Source of the DNA: Pseudomonas turukhanskensis
GTDB lineage: Bacteria > Pseudomonadota > Gammaproteobacteria > Pseudomonadales > Pseudomonadaceae
Assembly (NCBI RefSeq): GCF_027922365.1
Contig: NZ_BSFN01000005.1
Location: 1-64,000, forward strand
DNA length: 64,000 nt
Direction: 5' to 3'
Shown: piece by piece, positions 25,774 to 34,570 of the stretch
Position numbering within the stretch: position 1 is the stretch's first letter
Layout of the letters: every line of letters begins with the position of its first letter
The notes under the pieces: model-generated
Database searches by the model: none
What the model was told of the DNA's origin: nothing
What the model saw: the letters and a program-made list of their open reading frames with translations, nothing else
Translations under genes and position numbers: made by a program

Positions 25774-28700
25774 TCACACCTTTTCCTCTTTCTTCACTCT
25801 GAACCACGCCGCATACAGCGCCGGCAGGAATAACAGCGTCAACGCGGTCGCCACGATCAACCCGCCCATGATCGCCACCGCCATCGGCCCGAAGAAGGTA
25901 CTGCGCGACAGCGGAATCATCGCCAGCACCGCCGCCAAGGCCGTTAGCACAATCGGCCGGAAGCGGCGAACCGTGGCATCGATGATCGCGTGCCAGCGGT
26001 CATGCCCGGCGCTGATGTCTTGCTCGATCTGGTCCACCAGAATCACCGAGTTGCGCATGATCATGCCCGACAAGGCGATGGTGCCCAGCATGGCCACAAA
26101 GCCAAACGGCTGGTTAAACACCAGGAGGAACAGCGTCACGCCAATAAGACCCAAGGGTGCTGTGAGAAACACCATGGCCGAGCGCGAGAAGCTTTTCAGC
26201 TGCAGCATCAGCAGGCCCAGCACCACCACGATAAACAGCGGAATACCGGCGTTTACCGAGTTCTGGCCCTTGGCCGAGTCTTCCACCGTGCCGCCTACGC
26301 CCAGCAGGTAGCCATCGGGCAACTTGGCACGCACGCCGTCCAGGGTCGGCAGGATCTGTTTGACGATACTTGCCGGCTGTTCCTTACCGTAGATATCGGC
26401 GCGCACGGTAACCGTGGGCAAGCGATCGCGGTGCCAGATAATGCCTTCCTCGAACCCGTACTTGAGCGTAGCAATCTGCGACAGCGCGACGCTTTTGCCA
26501 TTGTCGGTAGGCACCGACAGGCTTGGCAGCAACGCCAGCTGTTGGCGCTCGCGCACGGTGCCGCGCAGCAGAATTTCGATCAACTCGTTGTCTTCCCGGT
26601 ACTGGCTGACGGTGTTACCCGACAGTGCGCTTTGCAGGAAAGTCGACAGGCTGGCACTGGTCACGCCAAGGGCGCGGGCGCGCTCCTGATCGATGCTCAG
26701 GTACACCACCTTGCTCGGTTCTTCCCAGTCCAGGTGCACGTTGGTGACGTGGGGGTTTTCGCGCACGCGGTCGGCCACTTCGCGGGCCAGGGTGCGGACT
26801 TCGTCGATATGCTCGCCAGACACGCGGAACTGCACCGGGTAACCCACAGGCGGGCCGTTTTCCAGGCGGGTGATGCGCGTACGCAGGGTCGGGAACTCGC
26901 TCGCCAGGGTTTCGATCAGCCATTTGCGCACAGCTTCGCGGTCTTCGATGGTCTTATTCAGCACCACAAACTGGGCAAAGCTGGCGGCCGGCAATTGCTG
27001 GTCCAGCGGCAGGTAGAAACGCGGCGAACCGGTGCCCACGTAGGCTACATAGTTGTCGATGCCGGGGTGATCCTTGAGCAGCGCTTCGAGGTGACGAACC
27101 TGCTCTTCGGTGGCCTTCAACGAGGCGCCTTCGCTCAGCTTCAGATCGACCATCAACTCCAGCCGCCCGGAGGACGGGAAGAACTGCTGCGGCACGAACT
27201 TGAACATGAAGATGGAGCCGGCGAACAAGGCGATGGTCAGCACGATCACGGTTTTACGATGGCCCACGCACCACTCGATGGCCCCGCGAACGCGCAGGTA
27301 GAACGGTGTGGCGTACGGGTCGTGACCTTTGTCGCTGCCGCCGTGTTTGGCGGCGTGCAATTTGGCCAGGTCCGGCAGCAGTTTTTCGCCGATATAAGGC
27401 ACGAAGATAACGGCGGCAATCCACGACACCAGCAGGGCAATGGCCACCACCTGAAAGATGGAGCGCGTGTATTCGCCGGTGCCCGACTGCGCGGTGGCAA
27501 TCGGCAGAAAGCCGGCGGCGGTGATCAAGGTGCCGGTGAGCATCGGGAACGCCGTGCTCGTCCAGGCGAAGCTCGCGGCTTTGAACCGTGAGTAACCCTG
27601 CTCCATCTTGATCGCCATCATCTCGATGGCAATGATCGCATCGTCCACCAAAAGCCCAAGCGCCAGCACCAGGGCGCCGAGGGAAATCTTGTGCAGGCCG
27701 ATGCCGAAGTAGTACATGGCGGTAAACGTCATCGCCAGCACCAGCGGAATCACCAGCGCCACCACCAGGCCAATGCGCAGGCCCAGCGAGAAGAAGCACA
27801 CCAGCATCACGATGGCCAAGGCTTCCACCAGCACCTGCACAAACTCGCCCACACCGGTTTTAACCGCGGCCGGCTGGTCACTTACTTTGCTCAGCTGCAT
27901 GCCGGCCGGCAGCGATTGCTGCATGCGCGCAAATTCTTTTTCCAGCGCCGTACCCAGCACCAGAATGTCGCCGCCCGGTTTCATGGACACAGTGAGGCCG
28001 ATGGCGTCCTGCCCCATAAAACGCATGCGCGGTGCGGGTGGGTCGCTGAAGCCCCGGTGCACCTCGGCGACGTCGGAAATACGGAAGGTGCGGTCACCAA
28101 CCCGAATCGGGAACGCCTTGATCTCATCCACCGATTCAAAGCGGCCCGTCACCCGCAACTGGATACGGTCGCTGGGCGTCTCGAAAAACCCCGAAGCGGC
28201 CACGGTGTTCTGGTCTTCCAAGGCTTTTTGCACCGCCGCCAGCGGCAGGCCGAGGGTAGCGGCCTTGACGTTGGAAAGCTCAATCCAGATTTTTTCGTCC
28301 TGCAAGCCCAGCAGGTCGACCTTGCCCACATCTTTTACCCGCTGAAGTTGCAGCTGGATGCGGTCGGCGTAGTCCTTGAGGGTGGCGTAGTCGAAACCCT
28401 CGCCGGTCAAGGCGTAGATGTTGCCGTAGGTAGTGCCGAATTCGTCGTTGAAGAATGGCCCCTGAATGCCCTGCGGCAGGGTGTAACGAATGTCGCTGAC
28501 CTTCTTGCGGATCTGGTACCAGAGCTCGGGAATTTCGCGGGAGTTCATCGAGTCGCGGGCAAGAAAGGTCACCTGCGATTCGCCGGGACGCGAGAACGAA
28601 ATGATCTTCTCGAACTCGCCGGTCTCCATCAGTTTTTTCTCGATGCGCTCGGTGATCTGCCGCGACACTTCCTCGGCGCTGGCGCCCGGCCAGTTAGTGC

Positions 28701-28848
28701 GGACCACCATGGCCTTGAAGGTAAAGGGCGGGTCTTCGCTCTGCCCCAGCTTGGTGTAGGAAATCGCGCCGACAATCGCCAGCAGCAACATCAGAAACAG
28801 CACGATCTGCCGATTGCGCAGCGCCCATTCGGATAGGTTGAAGCTCAT
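25774..28848 (-). CDS. mexK: RND efflux permease, MexK-like
   Basis: A 1024-residue inner-membrane proton/drug antiporter. The N-terminal helix, the periplasmic porter domain and the central membrane bundle are complete; the proton-relay aspartate pair lies in LALGLLVDDAIIAIEMM. It starts 6 bases after the membrane-fusion gene, and no outer-membrane channel gene is present, as in P. aeruginosa mexJK, which uses a shared channel. Gene order (plsB side, then mexK-mexJ-mexL, then rsmJ) also matches that locus. Substrates (triclosan, erythromycin there) are inferred. Confidence 0.78.
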   Translation of the reverse strand: MSFNLSEWALRNRQIVLFLMLLLAIVGAISYTKLGQSEDPPFTFKAMVVRTNWPGASAEEVSRQITERIEKKLMETGEFEKIISFSRPGESQVTFLARDSMNSREIPELWYQIRKKVSDIRYTLPQGIQGPFFNDEFGTTYGNIYALTGEGFDYATLKDYADRIQLQLQRVKDVGKVDLLGLQDEKIWIELSNVKAATLGLPLAAVQKALEDQNTVAASGFFETPSDRIQLRVTGRFESVDEIKAFPIRVGDRTFRISDVAEVHRGFSDPPAPRMRFMGQDAIGLTVSMKPGGDILVLGTALEKEFARMQQSLPAGMQLSKVSDQPAAVKTGVGEFVQVLVEALAIVMLVCFFSLGLRIGLVVALVIPLVLAMTFTAMYYFGIGLHKISLGALVLALGLLVDDAIIAIEMMAIKMEQGYSRFKAASFAWTSTAFPMLTGTLITAAGFLPIATAQSGTGEYTRSIFQVVAIALLVSWIAAVIFVPYIGEKLLPDLAKLHAAKHGGSDKGHDPYATPFYLRVRGAIEWCVGHRKTVIVLTIALFAGSIFMFKFVPQQFFPSSGRLELMVDLKLSEGASLKATEEQVRHLEALLKDHPGIDNYVAYVGTGSPRFYLPLDQQLPAASFAQFVVLNKTIEDREAVRKWLIETLASEFPTLRTRITRLENGPPVGYPVQFRVSGEHIDEVRTLAREVADRVRENPHVTNVHLDWEEPSKVVYLSIDQERARALGVTSASLSTFLQSALSGNTVSQYREDNELIEILLRGTVRERQQLALLPSLSVPTDNGKSVALSQIATLKYGFEEGIIWHRDRLPTVTVRADIYGKEQPASIVKQILPTLDGVRAKLPDGYLLGVGGTVEDSAKGQNSVNAGIPLFIVVVLGLLMLQLKSFSRSAMVFLTAPLGLIGVTLFLLVFNQPFGFVAMLGTIALSGMIMRNSVILVDQIEQDISAGHDRWHAIIDATVRRFRPIVLTALAAVLAMIPLSRSTFFGPMAVAIMGGLIVATALTLLFLPALYAAWFRVKKEEKV

Positions 28849-28854
28849 CCGTGC

Positions 28855-29958
28855 TTACTCCTGCGCTGCCAGTTTGACCGAGCGATTGGCGTGGTCCACG
28901 GGCCGAACTTGCTGGCCCTCACGCAGTACTTGAACACCGGCGGCAACCACCCAATCGCTGGCTTTGAGGCCTTCGAGCACCGGCACCTGGTCTTCGCCGT
29001 AAGGCCCGACTTTCACTTCGCGGCGCGTTAACTTGGAGCTTTGCGGGTCGACCACCCACACGAACGGCCTACCGCCTTCGGCGCTCAGTGCGGATAGCGG
29101 CACGGCCAACGGCACTTCACCGGCAACGGGCACAAACACGCGCGCACTCTGGCCCAGGTCGGCCGGCACTTTGTCGGCGGTAAAGGAAACGCGGGCGGCA
29201 TAGGTGCGCGATTGCGGGTCGGCGGCGGGCGACAACTCGCGAATGCGCGCGGGGAAACGTTTGTCCGGGCGCGACCACAGCTCGACGAACACGTCCTGGC
29301 CAATCTTGAAACGCTCGATGCTGTGCTCCGGCAGGCTGATCACCACTTCGCGTTCGCCATCAGCGGCCACGCTGAACACGGTCTGCCCGGCGGAAACCAC
29401 ATTGCCCACCTCCACCAGACGGCGCGAGATAACGCCGGACTGGGTGGCGCGCAGCACGGAATAGCCGGCCTGGTTGCTGGACACATCAAATTCGGCCTTG
29501 GCCTGTTTTACCCGCGCTTCACCGGCGCGGTAGAGGTTTTCGGCGTTGTCGTACTGCGAGCGGCTGGCCATCTGCCGGTCGAACAGGGTTTTGTACCGAT
29601 CACGTTCGCTGCGCACCAATTGCAGGTTGGCGGTGGCGGCGGCCACCTGGGCGCGTTGGGCTTCGAGTTGCAGCTGCACGTCCTGCGGGTCGAGCTCGGC
29701 CAGCGGCTGGTCCTTTTTCACCCGCTCGCCGACTTCCACCAGGCGCTTGCTGACCTTGCCGCCGATGCGGAACGCCAGGTCCTGCTCCAGACGGGCGCGC
29801 ACTTCACCGGGGTAGGTATCGGCCAATTCGCCCGCCGGTTGCGGCTGCACCACCAGGGCTGGACGTGGGAGAACCTTCACCTCTTCAGGCGCGCCACAGG
29901 CGGCGAGCAGGAAAACAAGGGACGCAGGTAAGGCGAGTGGCAGGACATGGCGGAACAT
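28855..29958 (-). CDS. mexJ: RND membrane-fusion lipoprotein, MexJ-like
   Basis: A 367-residue periplasmic adaptor. It has a signal peptide and lipobox (VFLLAAC), a biotinyl-lipoyl half (DLAFRIGGKVSKRLVEVG), a helical hairpin rich in Gln/Ala/Arg at about 95-165, and beta-barrel segments (REVVISLPE). The start at 29958 was chosen to place the signal peptide at the N-terminus. It is divergent from the TetR repressor, with the operator palindrome between. It couples MexK to an outer-membrane channel encoded elsewhere. Confidence 0.78.
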   Translation of the reverse strand: MFRHVLPLALPASLVFLLAACGAPEEVKVLPRPALVVQPQPAGELADTYPGEVRARLEQDLAFRIGGKVSKRLVEVGERVKKDQPLAELDPQDVQLQLEAQRAQVAAATANLQLVRSERDRYKTLFDRQMASRSQYDNAENLYRAGEARVKQAKAEFDVSSNQAGYSVLRATQSGVISRRLVEVGNVVSAGQTVFSVAADGEREVVISLPEHSIERFKIGQDVFVELWSRPDKRFPARIRELSPAADPQSRTYAARVSFTADKVPADLGQSARVFVPVAGEVPLAVPLSALSAEGGRPFVWVVDPQSSKLTRREVKVGPYGEDQVPVLEGLKASDWVVAAGVQVLREGQQVRPVDHANRSVKLAAQE

Positions 29959-29998
29959 GATGTATGACCTTTCGCGAATTAAGGCTTTGAATAATTGT

Positions 29999-30034
29999 AC
30001 TGGCGGGTATAGTAAAAATAGCAAACTCGCCAGT
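29999..30034. promoter_or_regulatory. mexJ/mexL divergent operator region
   Basis: ACTGGCG and CGCCAGT are perfect inverted arms 22 bases apart and enclose TATAGT, a good -10 box. The symmetry centred on a promoter is what a TetR repressor of both genes would need. A further CCAGTA follows. Confidence 0.6.
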
Positions 30035-30052
30035 CCAGTAATAAAACGCGAA

Positions 30053-30691
30053 ATGTCTGACAAACTATTACCGCCTAGCGGACCGGGTCGCCCGAAAGAC
30101 CTTACAAAGCGCGCAGCGATCCTCGATGCCGCGAAGAACCTGTTTCTGCGCCTGGGTTACGACGGCTGCAGCATGGATGCCATTGCCGCCGAGGCCGGGG
30201 TGTCGAAGCTCACCGTCTACAGCCACTTCACCGACAAGGAGACGCTGTTCTCCATGGCCGTGCGCGCCAAGTGTGAAGAGCAGATGCCGCTGGTGATTTT
30301 CGAGCTGCTGGAAACTGCGCCGATTGAAACCGTGCTGCTTAACATCGCCCAGGCGTTCCATTGCCTGGTGAGCAGCCGTGAATCGATCGAATTGCACCGG
30401 GTGATGATTGCCCTGGGCGCATCCGACCCCAAGCTTGCCAAGCTCTTTTACGAGTCGGGCCCGCAGGTGGTGCACGAGGAGATGAGCGACCTGCTCCGCA
30501 GGGCCGACCAGTTGGGCAAGCTGGAGATTGCCAATCCGGAACTGGCGGCGGAGCACTTTCTTTGCCTGCTCAAAGGCGGCATCAACTTCCGTTTGCTGAT
30601 CGGCTGCAACGGCGAAGACGAAACCACGTCCAGCGCCGAACAGATTGCCGATGCGGTGCAGATGTTTGTGCGGGCGTATTTGCCGAGATAG
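30053..30691 (+). CDS. mexL: TetR family repressor, MexL-like
   Basis: A 212-residue repressor. The helix-turn-helix is at about 25-60 (MDAIAAEAGVSKLTVYSHFTD) and the C-terminal ligand domain is AefR-like (FHCLVSSRESIELHRVMI). The length equals that of MexL, and it is divergent from mexJK, which MexL represses along with itself. Start at 30053 follows CGCGAA; the longer open frame would cross the operator. Identity with MexL rather than another TetR of that region is inferred. Confidence 0.72.
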   Translation: MSDKLLPPSGPGRPKDLTKRAAILDAAKNLFLRLGYDGCSMDAIAAEAGVSKLTVYSHFTDKETLFSMAVRAKCEEQMPLVIFELLETAPIETVLLNIAQAFHCLVSSRESIELHRVMIALGASDPKLAKLFYESGPQVVHEEMSDLLRRADQLGKLEIANPELAAEHFLCLLKGGINFRLLIGCNGEDETTSSAEQIADAVQMFVRAYLPR

Positions 30692-30698
30692 GTGTTGC

Positions 30699-30726
30699 GG
30701 CGGAAACCCGCGTGGCGGTATCCGCC
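30699..30726. repeat. REP-like hairpin between mexL and rsmJ
   Basis: GGCGGAAACC..GGCGGTATCCGCC: a GGCGGA/TCCGCC imperfect stem in the 38-base gap between two convergent genes. It may end both transcripts. Confidence 0.4.
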
Positions 30727-30729
30727 GAT

Positions 30730-31509
30730 TCAGGCCTTTAACGCTTTCTTCGGATAAATATCGTAGCGGCTGGATTTGCCGTCCAGCGCATAGCTGGGCT
30801 TGGCGCCGGCAATGATCGGCGCCTTGCGTGGGCGCTTGACCACTACCCGGTGCGTGGCCAACGCCAGTGCCGCCTCCAGCAAGGCCGGGGCGTCGAGGTC
30901 ATCGCCCACCAGTGGGCGGAACAGGCGCATTTCCTTTTTCACCAACGCGCTCTTGTCGCGGTGCGGAAACATCGGGTCCAGGTAGATCACCTGCGGCGCC
31001 TCGCCTTCCCAGGCCTGCATCAACTCGATGGCATTGCCCACCAGTAAGCGCATCTGGCGAACGATGGGGCCGACGTCTTCGTCGTCTTTGGCACGACTCA
31101 ACCCGTCTTCGAGCAACGCTGCAATCAGCGGCTGGCGTTCGATCATGGCGGTCTGGCAACCGAGGCTGGCCAGCACGAATGCGTCGCGCCCCAGCCCTGC
31201 CGTGGCATCCAGCACGTAAGGGCGCACGCCCGGTTGTACGCCGACGGCTTTGGCAATCATCTGCCCGGTGCCGCCACCGAACAGGCGCCGATGGGCCACC
31301 GCCCCTTCGACAAAATCCACCCGCACCGGGCCCGGCGCCTGGGGGCCCAGATCGGTCAGTTGCAGGCCGTCATCGCCCAGTTGCAAGGCAAAGTCCGCCT
31401 CGCCTTCGAGCGGCAACCCCAAACGCGCCGCCCACTTCGCAGCGGCCTCGGTGTAGACCGGCGCCAAGGCTTCGGCACGTACGACAACGCTTGGGATGTG
31501 ATCACTCAT
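30730..31509 (-). CDS. rsmJ: 16S rRNA (guanine1516-N2)-methyltransferase
   Basis: A 259-residue SAM-dependent rRNA methyltransferase. It has [20 protein letters not shown] (SAM site), [23 protein letters not shown] (DPMFP catalytic motif, shown in part) and [11 protein letters not shown], all typical of RsmJ/YhiQ. It is read toward mexL and ends near it. Extensin-like and other genes lie upstream on the same strand. Confidence 0.93.
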   Translation of the reverse strand: MSDHIPSVVVRAEALAPVYTEAAAKWAARLGLPLEGEADFALQLGDDGLQLTDLGPQAPGPVRVDFVEGAVAHRRLFGGGTGQMIAKAVGVQPGVRPYVLDATAGLGRDAFVLASLGCQTAMIERQPLIAALLEDGLSRAKDDEDVGPIVRQMRLLVGNAIELMQAWEGEAPQVIYLDPMFPHRDKSALVKKEMRLFRPLVGDDLDAPALLEAALALATHRVVVKRPRKAPIIAGAKPSYALDGKSSRYDIYPKKALKA

Positions 31510-31554
31510 GGGAAAAGCAACTCGGACAAATCAGGGGCGGCATTCTGCCAGAGC

Positions 31555-32247
31555 CTAGCGACAGAGGCTAAACATGCCCATGTCGAGGTGAAAATGGTCG
31601 TGGTGAGCAGCGTTGTATTCCGGGCTGAGCGTGACCTTGAACGACTGGCAGGCTGCATCCCGTGCCAGGCGCAAAAACCGCGCATCGTCGCCCGTGCCAT
31701 TCCAGTCCCGGGCCACCGTAATGCGGCGGCCATCGGCCAGACGAAAGCCAGCGATATCCAATGCATTGGCGCTGGCATGCTGACTGCGCCGCGAACTGCT
31801 GCCGATATTACGGCAGGCAAAACTGCCCAGATGGTCGATACGCGTAACCTTCTGGCCAAACACCGCTTCGGCCGCCGGCTGCAACCCGTGGCGCTCATAC
31901 ATCGCAAAGCCCACCGCCAGCGGGCAGGTGGCGATAAAGCTGCTGCTGAAAGCGACCACCGAGCCCTGTACGCGCACCACATTGTTGAGCGGGCAATTGG
32001 CGGTGGCGGCGTTATCGGCCAGCGGCAAAAACCGCACCGGAGAGGTGGCCAAGGCTTGCGCACACAGCTCACGGTTCTGCCCCAGCCGCATCATCTTCCA
32101 CGGCGTCAGCATATTCGGCTCCAGGCGCACATCCAGCGGTGCCCAGGGGTTCCACTGCGGCGGCACTTGCCACCAGCCGCGCCACACGGCAAAGGGCGCA
32201 GCGCCTATTACCACCACGACCAGCAGAAATTTAGGCAGCCCGCGCAC
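31555..32247 (-). CDS. Extensin-like family protein, putative peptidase
   Basis: A 230-residue protein with an N-terminal membrane anchor (about residues 6-23) and a periplasmic extensin-like domain (PF06904 type). The zinc-site features of LAS-type D,D-carboxypeptidases are seen: SQHASANALDIAGF (His and Asp) and HHDHFHLD near the C-terminus, with paired cysteines around. A role in peptidoglycan trimming is inferred. The start is GTG at 32247, two bases after the preceding stop, with AGGG upstream, so it is coupled to the PEP mutase-like gene. Confidence 0.78.
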   Translation of the reverse strand: MRGLPKFLLVVVVIGAAPFAVWRGWWQVPPQWNPWAPLDVRLEPNMLTPWKMMRLGQNRELCAQALATSPVRFLPLADNAATANCPLNNVVRVQGSVVAFSSSFIATCPLAVGFAMYERHGLQPAAEAVFGQKVTRIDHLGSFACRNIGSSSRRSQHASANALDIAGFRLADGRRITVARDWNGTGDDARFLRLARDAACQSFKVTLSPEYNAAHHDHFHLDMGMFSLCR

Positions 32248-32249
32248 CG

Positions 32250-33080
32250 TCAGCCCTTGAACAGATCGTTCAGGTGCTGGAACGGCAGCGCGCGTTCGGC
32301 GTAGGTGAAGCGGCCGTTTTGCTGAATATCCTGCGCGGCGCGCAAGAACTCGCCGTAGGCCGCACGAGCCAGGGAAGAGCCGACACTGATGCGCTTGACG
32401 CCCAGGTCCTGTAACTGCGCCACCGTGAGGGTGACGCCCGACAAGCCCATCAGCACATTCACAGGTTTCGGCGCCACGGCGCGCACCACCGCTTCAATCT
32501 CGGCGACCGAGCGCAGCCCCGGCGCGAACAACACGTCGGCGCCCGCTTCGGCAAACGCCTGCAGACGGCGGATGGTGTCGGCCAGGTCGTCGCGACCGTT
32601 GAGCAGGTTTTCGGCGCGGGCGGTCAGGGTGAAGAGGAAGTCCAGGCTGCGGGCGACTTCAACCGCCGCTTGCACCCGTTCCACCGCCAGTTGGAAATCG
32701 TAGATCGGCGCGTCGGCACGGCCGCTGGCATCTTCAATGGAGCCGCCCACCAGGCCAATCGCCGCCGCGCGCTTGATGCAGGCGGCGCACCCTTGCGGAT
32801 CATCGGCAAAACCGTTCTCCAAGTCGCCGGCGACCGGCAAGTCGGTGGCGGCGACGATGGCCTGGGCGTTGGCCAGGTTTTCTTCAAGGGAAATCGCGCC
32901 TTCAGCGTCTGGCCGTCCGAGGGCGAAGGCCAGGCCGGCGCTGGTGGTGGCCAGGGCTTTGTAACCTAAGCTGGCGAGCATTTTTGCCGAGCCGGCATCC
33001 CACGGATTAGGGAAGACGAATGCGCCGTCGGCGGCATGTAATTGCTGGAAGGTGTGAGCGCGAGCCAATTGCGACGACAT
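32250..33080 (-). CDS. Isocitrate lyase/PEP mutase superfamily protein
   Basis: A 276-residue (beta/alpha)8-barrel of the PF13714 group. It has FVFPNPWDAGSAKMLASLG, GDLENGFADDP (metal-binding Asp/Glu) and FTLTARAENLLNG. The catalytic KKCG Cys motif of isocitrate lyase is absent, so PEP mutase, oxaloacetate hydrolase or carboxyvinyl-type chemistry is possible. The ATG at 33080 matches the family start. Probably one transcript with the extensin-like gene. Confidence 0.8.
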   Translation of the reverse strand: MSSQLARAHTFQQLHAADGAFVFPNPWDAGSAKMLASLGYKALATTSAGLAFALGRPDAEGAISLEENLANAQAIVAATDLPVAGDLENGFADDPQGCAACIKRAAAIGLVGGSIEDASGRADAPIYDFQLAVERVQAAVEVARSLDFLFTLTARAENLLNGRDDLADTIRRLQAFAEAGADVLFAPGLRSVAEIEAVVRAVAPKPVNVLMGLSGVTLTVAQLQDLGVKRISVGSSLARAAYGEFLRAAQDIQQNGRFTYAERALPFQHLNDLFKG

Positions 33081-33112
33081 GGATAGCTTCCTGCTGGGTG
33101 AAGAACGCCAAC

Positions 33113-33991
33113 CTACAACAGACCGAGTTGCTGCGCAGCCGGTTCGACCTCTAATTCAGTCAACGCCGGCAACCCAGGCAACAACGCCATCAACTGCTGA
33201 TGAAAACGCCGCGCCAGTTGGGCGGCCAGGATGTTGTCCGGCGTGTGCAAAAACACATACGGCGTGCGGCCCTCTTCAATCCAGCCCGCAACCTTGTGCA
33301 GCCAGGGCTGCATAAACGGGTCGTTGGCGGCCAGCTCCGGGTGGCCTATAAACCGCAGTTGCGGGAATTGGGTAAAGGCCGCCGGGCGCGTAGGCAGGCG
33401 TGGCTTTTTGGCTTGCGCGTGCAGCACCGCAGGGTCGGTGGACACACAACTGAACAGTGCCCGTGAATCCAGGCACAGGCGCTCCACCTCGTGGCCCAGC
33501 AGCAAACGATTGAGCGCCCGCTCCTCGTCACCCTTGGCGAAAAACGCCGGATGGCGTACTTCCACGGCCAACGGCACCTTCAGCTCGGCGAGAAAACCCG
33601 CCAACTCCGGCAACCGCTGCGGCCCGAAGCTGGCCGGCAATTGCAGCCAGAACGGCGCGACTCGCTCGCCCAAGGGTTTGAGCAAGGTGACGAAGGCCTG
33701 AGCGGCGTCGAGCTGGGCGAACAGGTCGCTGGTGTGGCTGATATCGCGCGGCAGCTTGGCGCAAAAACGGAAATGCGCCGGCATCTGCTCGGCCCAACGC
33801 TGCACCGTGGCCGCCGAGGGCTGGGCGTAGAAGGTGGTATTGCCTTCCACCGTGTTGAAGACCTGGGTGTAGAGCCCGAGAAAATCGGCGCTGCGGGCGC
33901 TATCGGGGTAGAGATCACCGCGCCAGGCGGTTTCGCTCCAGGAGGGGCAGCCGAGGAAATAAGGCAGTACGGGCCGATCGAAATTCGTCAA
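33113..33991 (-). CDS. DUF72 family protein
   Basis: A 292-residue TIM-barrel-like DUF72 protein (YecE type), with FLGCPSWSETAWRG, NTVEGNTTFYAQPS, FRFCAKLPRDISH and LAVEVRHPAFF. Function unknown. The open frame runs upstream through a GTAGGGTGTGCT repeat, so the real start is not there; the best is TTG at 33991, just inside the repeat boundary, with no strong ribosome site. It appears that the repeat sits at the translation start and may affect expression. Confidence 0.72.
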   Translation of the reverse strand: MTNFDRPVLPYFLGCPSWSETAWRGDLYPDSARSADFLGLYTQVFNTVEGNTTFYAQPSAATVQRWAEQMPAHFRFCAKLPRDISHTSDLFAQLDAAQAFVTLLKPLGERVAPFWLQLPASFGPQRLPELAGFLAELKVPLAVEVRHPAFFAKGDEERALNRLLLGHEVERLCLDSRALFSCVSTDPAVLHAQAKKPRLPTRPAAFTQFPQLRFIGHPELAANDPFMQPWLHKVAGWIEEGRTPYVFLHTPDNILAAQLARRFHQQLMALLPGLPALTELEVEPAAQQLGLL

Positions 33992-34004
33992 CTCAATGCG
34001 GTCC

Positions 34005-34071
34005 GTAGGGTGTGCTCTGCGCACCGAGCGATGGCCGAGTAAACGCGATGGTGCGCCAAGCACACCCTCCG
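34005..34071. repeat. REPIN-like repeat, GTAGGGTGTGCT family, inverted pair
   Basis: Same inverted pair as at 13336. It fills the gap between the DUF72 start and the stop codon of the next gene, almost touching both. Confidence 0.75.
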
Positions 34072-34072
34072 G

Positions 34073-34417
34073 TTACGCGTACGTATCCAGACCAAGAACC
34101 TGGTTGGCGTCGGTGTCATTCGAGTAGCTGGCGGTGCTGGCATAGCTGGCCAACGCCTGTTGAGCGCGGCTGCTGACACCATTGCGTTGCACGTACACCT
34201 CTTGCGAGCGCGCCGGCAGGCTATCACTACTGGCGTTACTGGCTTGTACGCGGCGTTGTTGCGGGGTGCTTTCGATACCTTGGGTGGTCGACGGTGTGGC
34301 AGGAACGTCCTGACGGGCCTCTTGCGCGCGCTGAACCTCACGGAAAGGCGTGACCGCGCTCCCCGGCAACGGGGTGCGTTCTGGCGTGTAAGAGGAGGTA
34401 AAACCGTCGATGCGCAT
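34073..34417 (-). CDS. Conserved hypothetical, Ser/Gln-rich, disordered
   Basis: A 114-residue protein without signal peptide or membrane segment, rich in Ser, Thr, Gln, Pro and Ala (TPSTTQGIESTPQQ; ASTASYSNDTDANQ), so largely unstructured. It has no recognisable domain. An in-frame start at 34417 with a weak ribosome site is the only candidate. Its upstream region has a long palindrome (34456-34501). Likely a Pseudomonas-specific protein of unknown role. Confidence 0.55.
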   Translation of the reverse strand: MRIDGFTSSYTPERTPLPGSAVTPFREVQRAQEARQDVPATPSTTQGIESTPQQRRVQASNASSDSLPARSQEVYVQRNGVSSRAQQALASYASTASYSNDTDANQVLGLDTYA

Positions 34418-34455
34418 TACTGCTCAGACTTCTCGTTCAAACGTATCGGAATTGG

Positions 34456-34501
34456 CCGACATACAATGGCCATTCGCAACTATGGCCAATGTATGTGTCG
34501 G
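34456..34501. promoter_or_regulatory. Long imperfect palindrome upstream of hypothetical gene
   Basis: CCGACATACAATGGCCA and TGGCCAATGTATGTGTCGG form arms that match at most positions across a 10-base centre. The site lies about 40-85 bases before the 34417 start. It could be a regulator site or a transcript hairpin. Confidence 0.5.
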
Positions 34502-34535
34502 GTATGTAACCAGACTGGATACATAAGCGCAATCA

Positions 34536-34559
34536 CCCGTCAGTCGGCTGGCTGACGGG
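34536..34559 (-). terminator. Hairpin after tsaB
   Basis: CCCGTCAG/CTGACGGG, a perfect 8-base stem with an 8-base loop 12 bases beyond the tsaB stop. No T run follows in either direction, so termination is only probable. Confidence 0.5.
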
Positions 34560-34570
34560 ATGCTGAACGG

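Noticed and set aside
25990..27591. 533-codon frame opposite the RND permease
   Set aside because: Shadow of mexK codons; no conserved motif.
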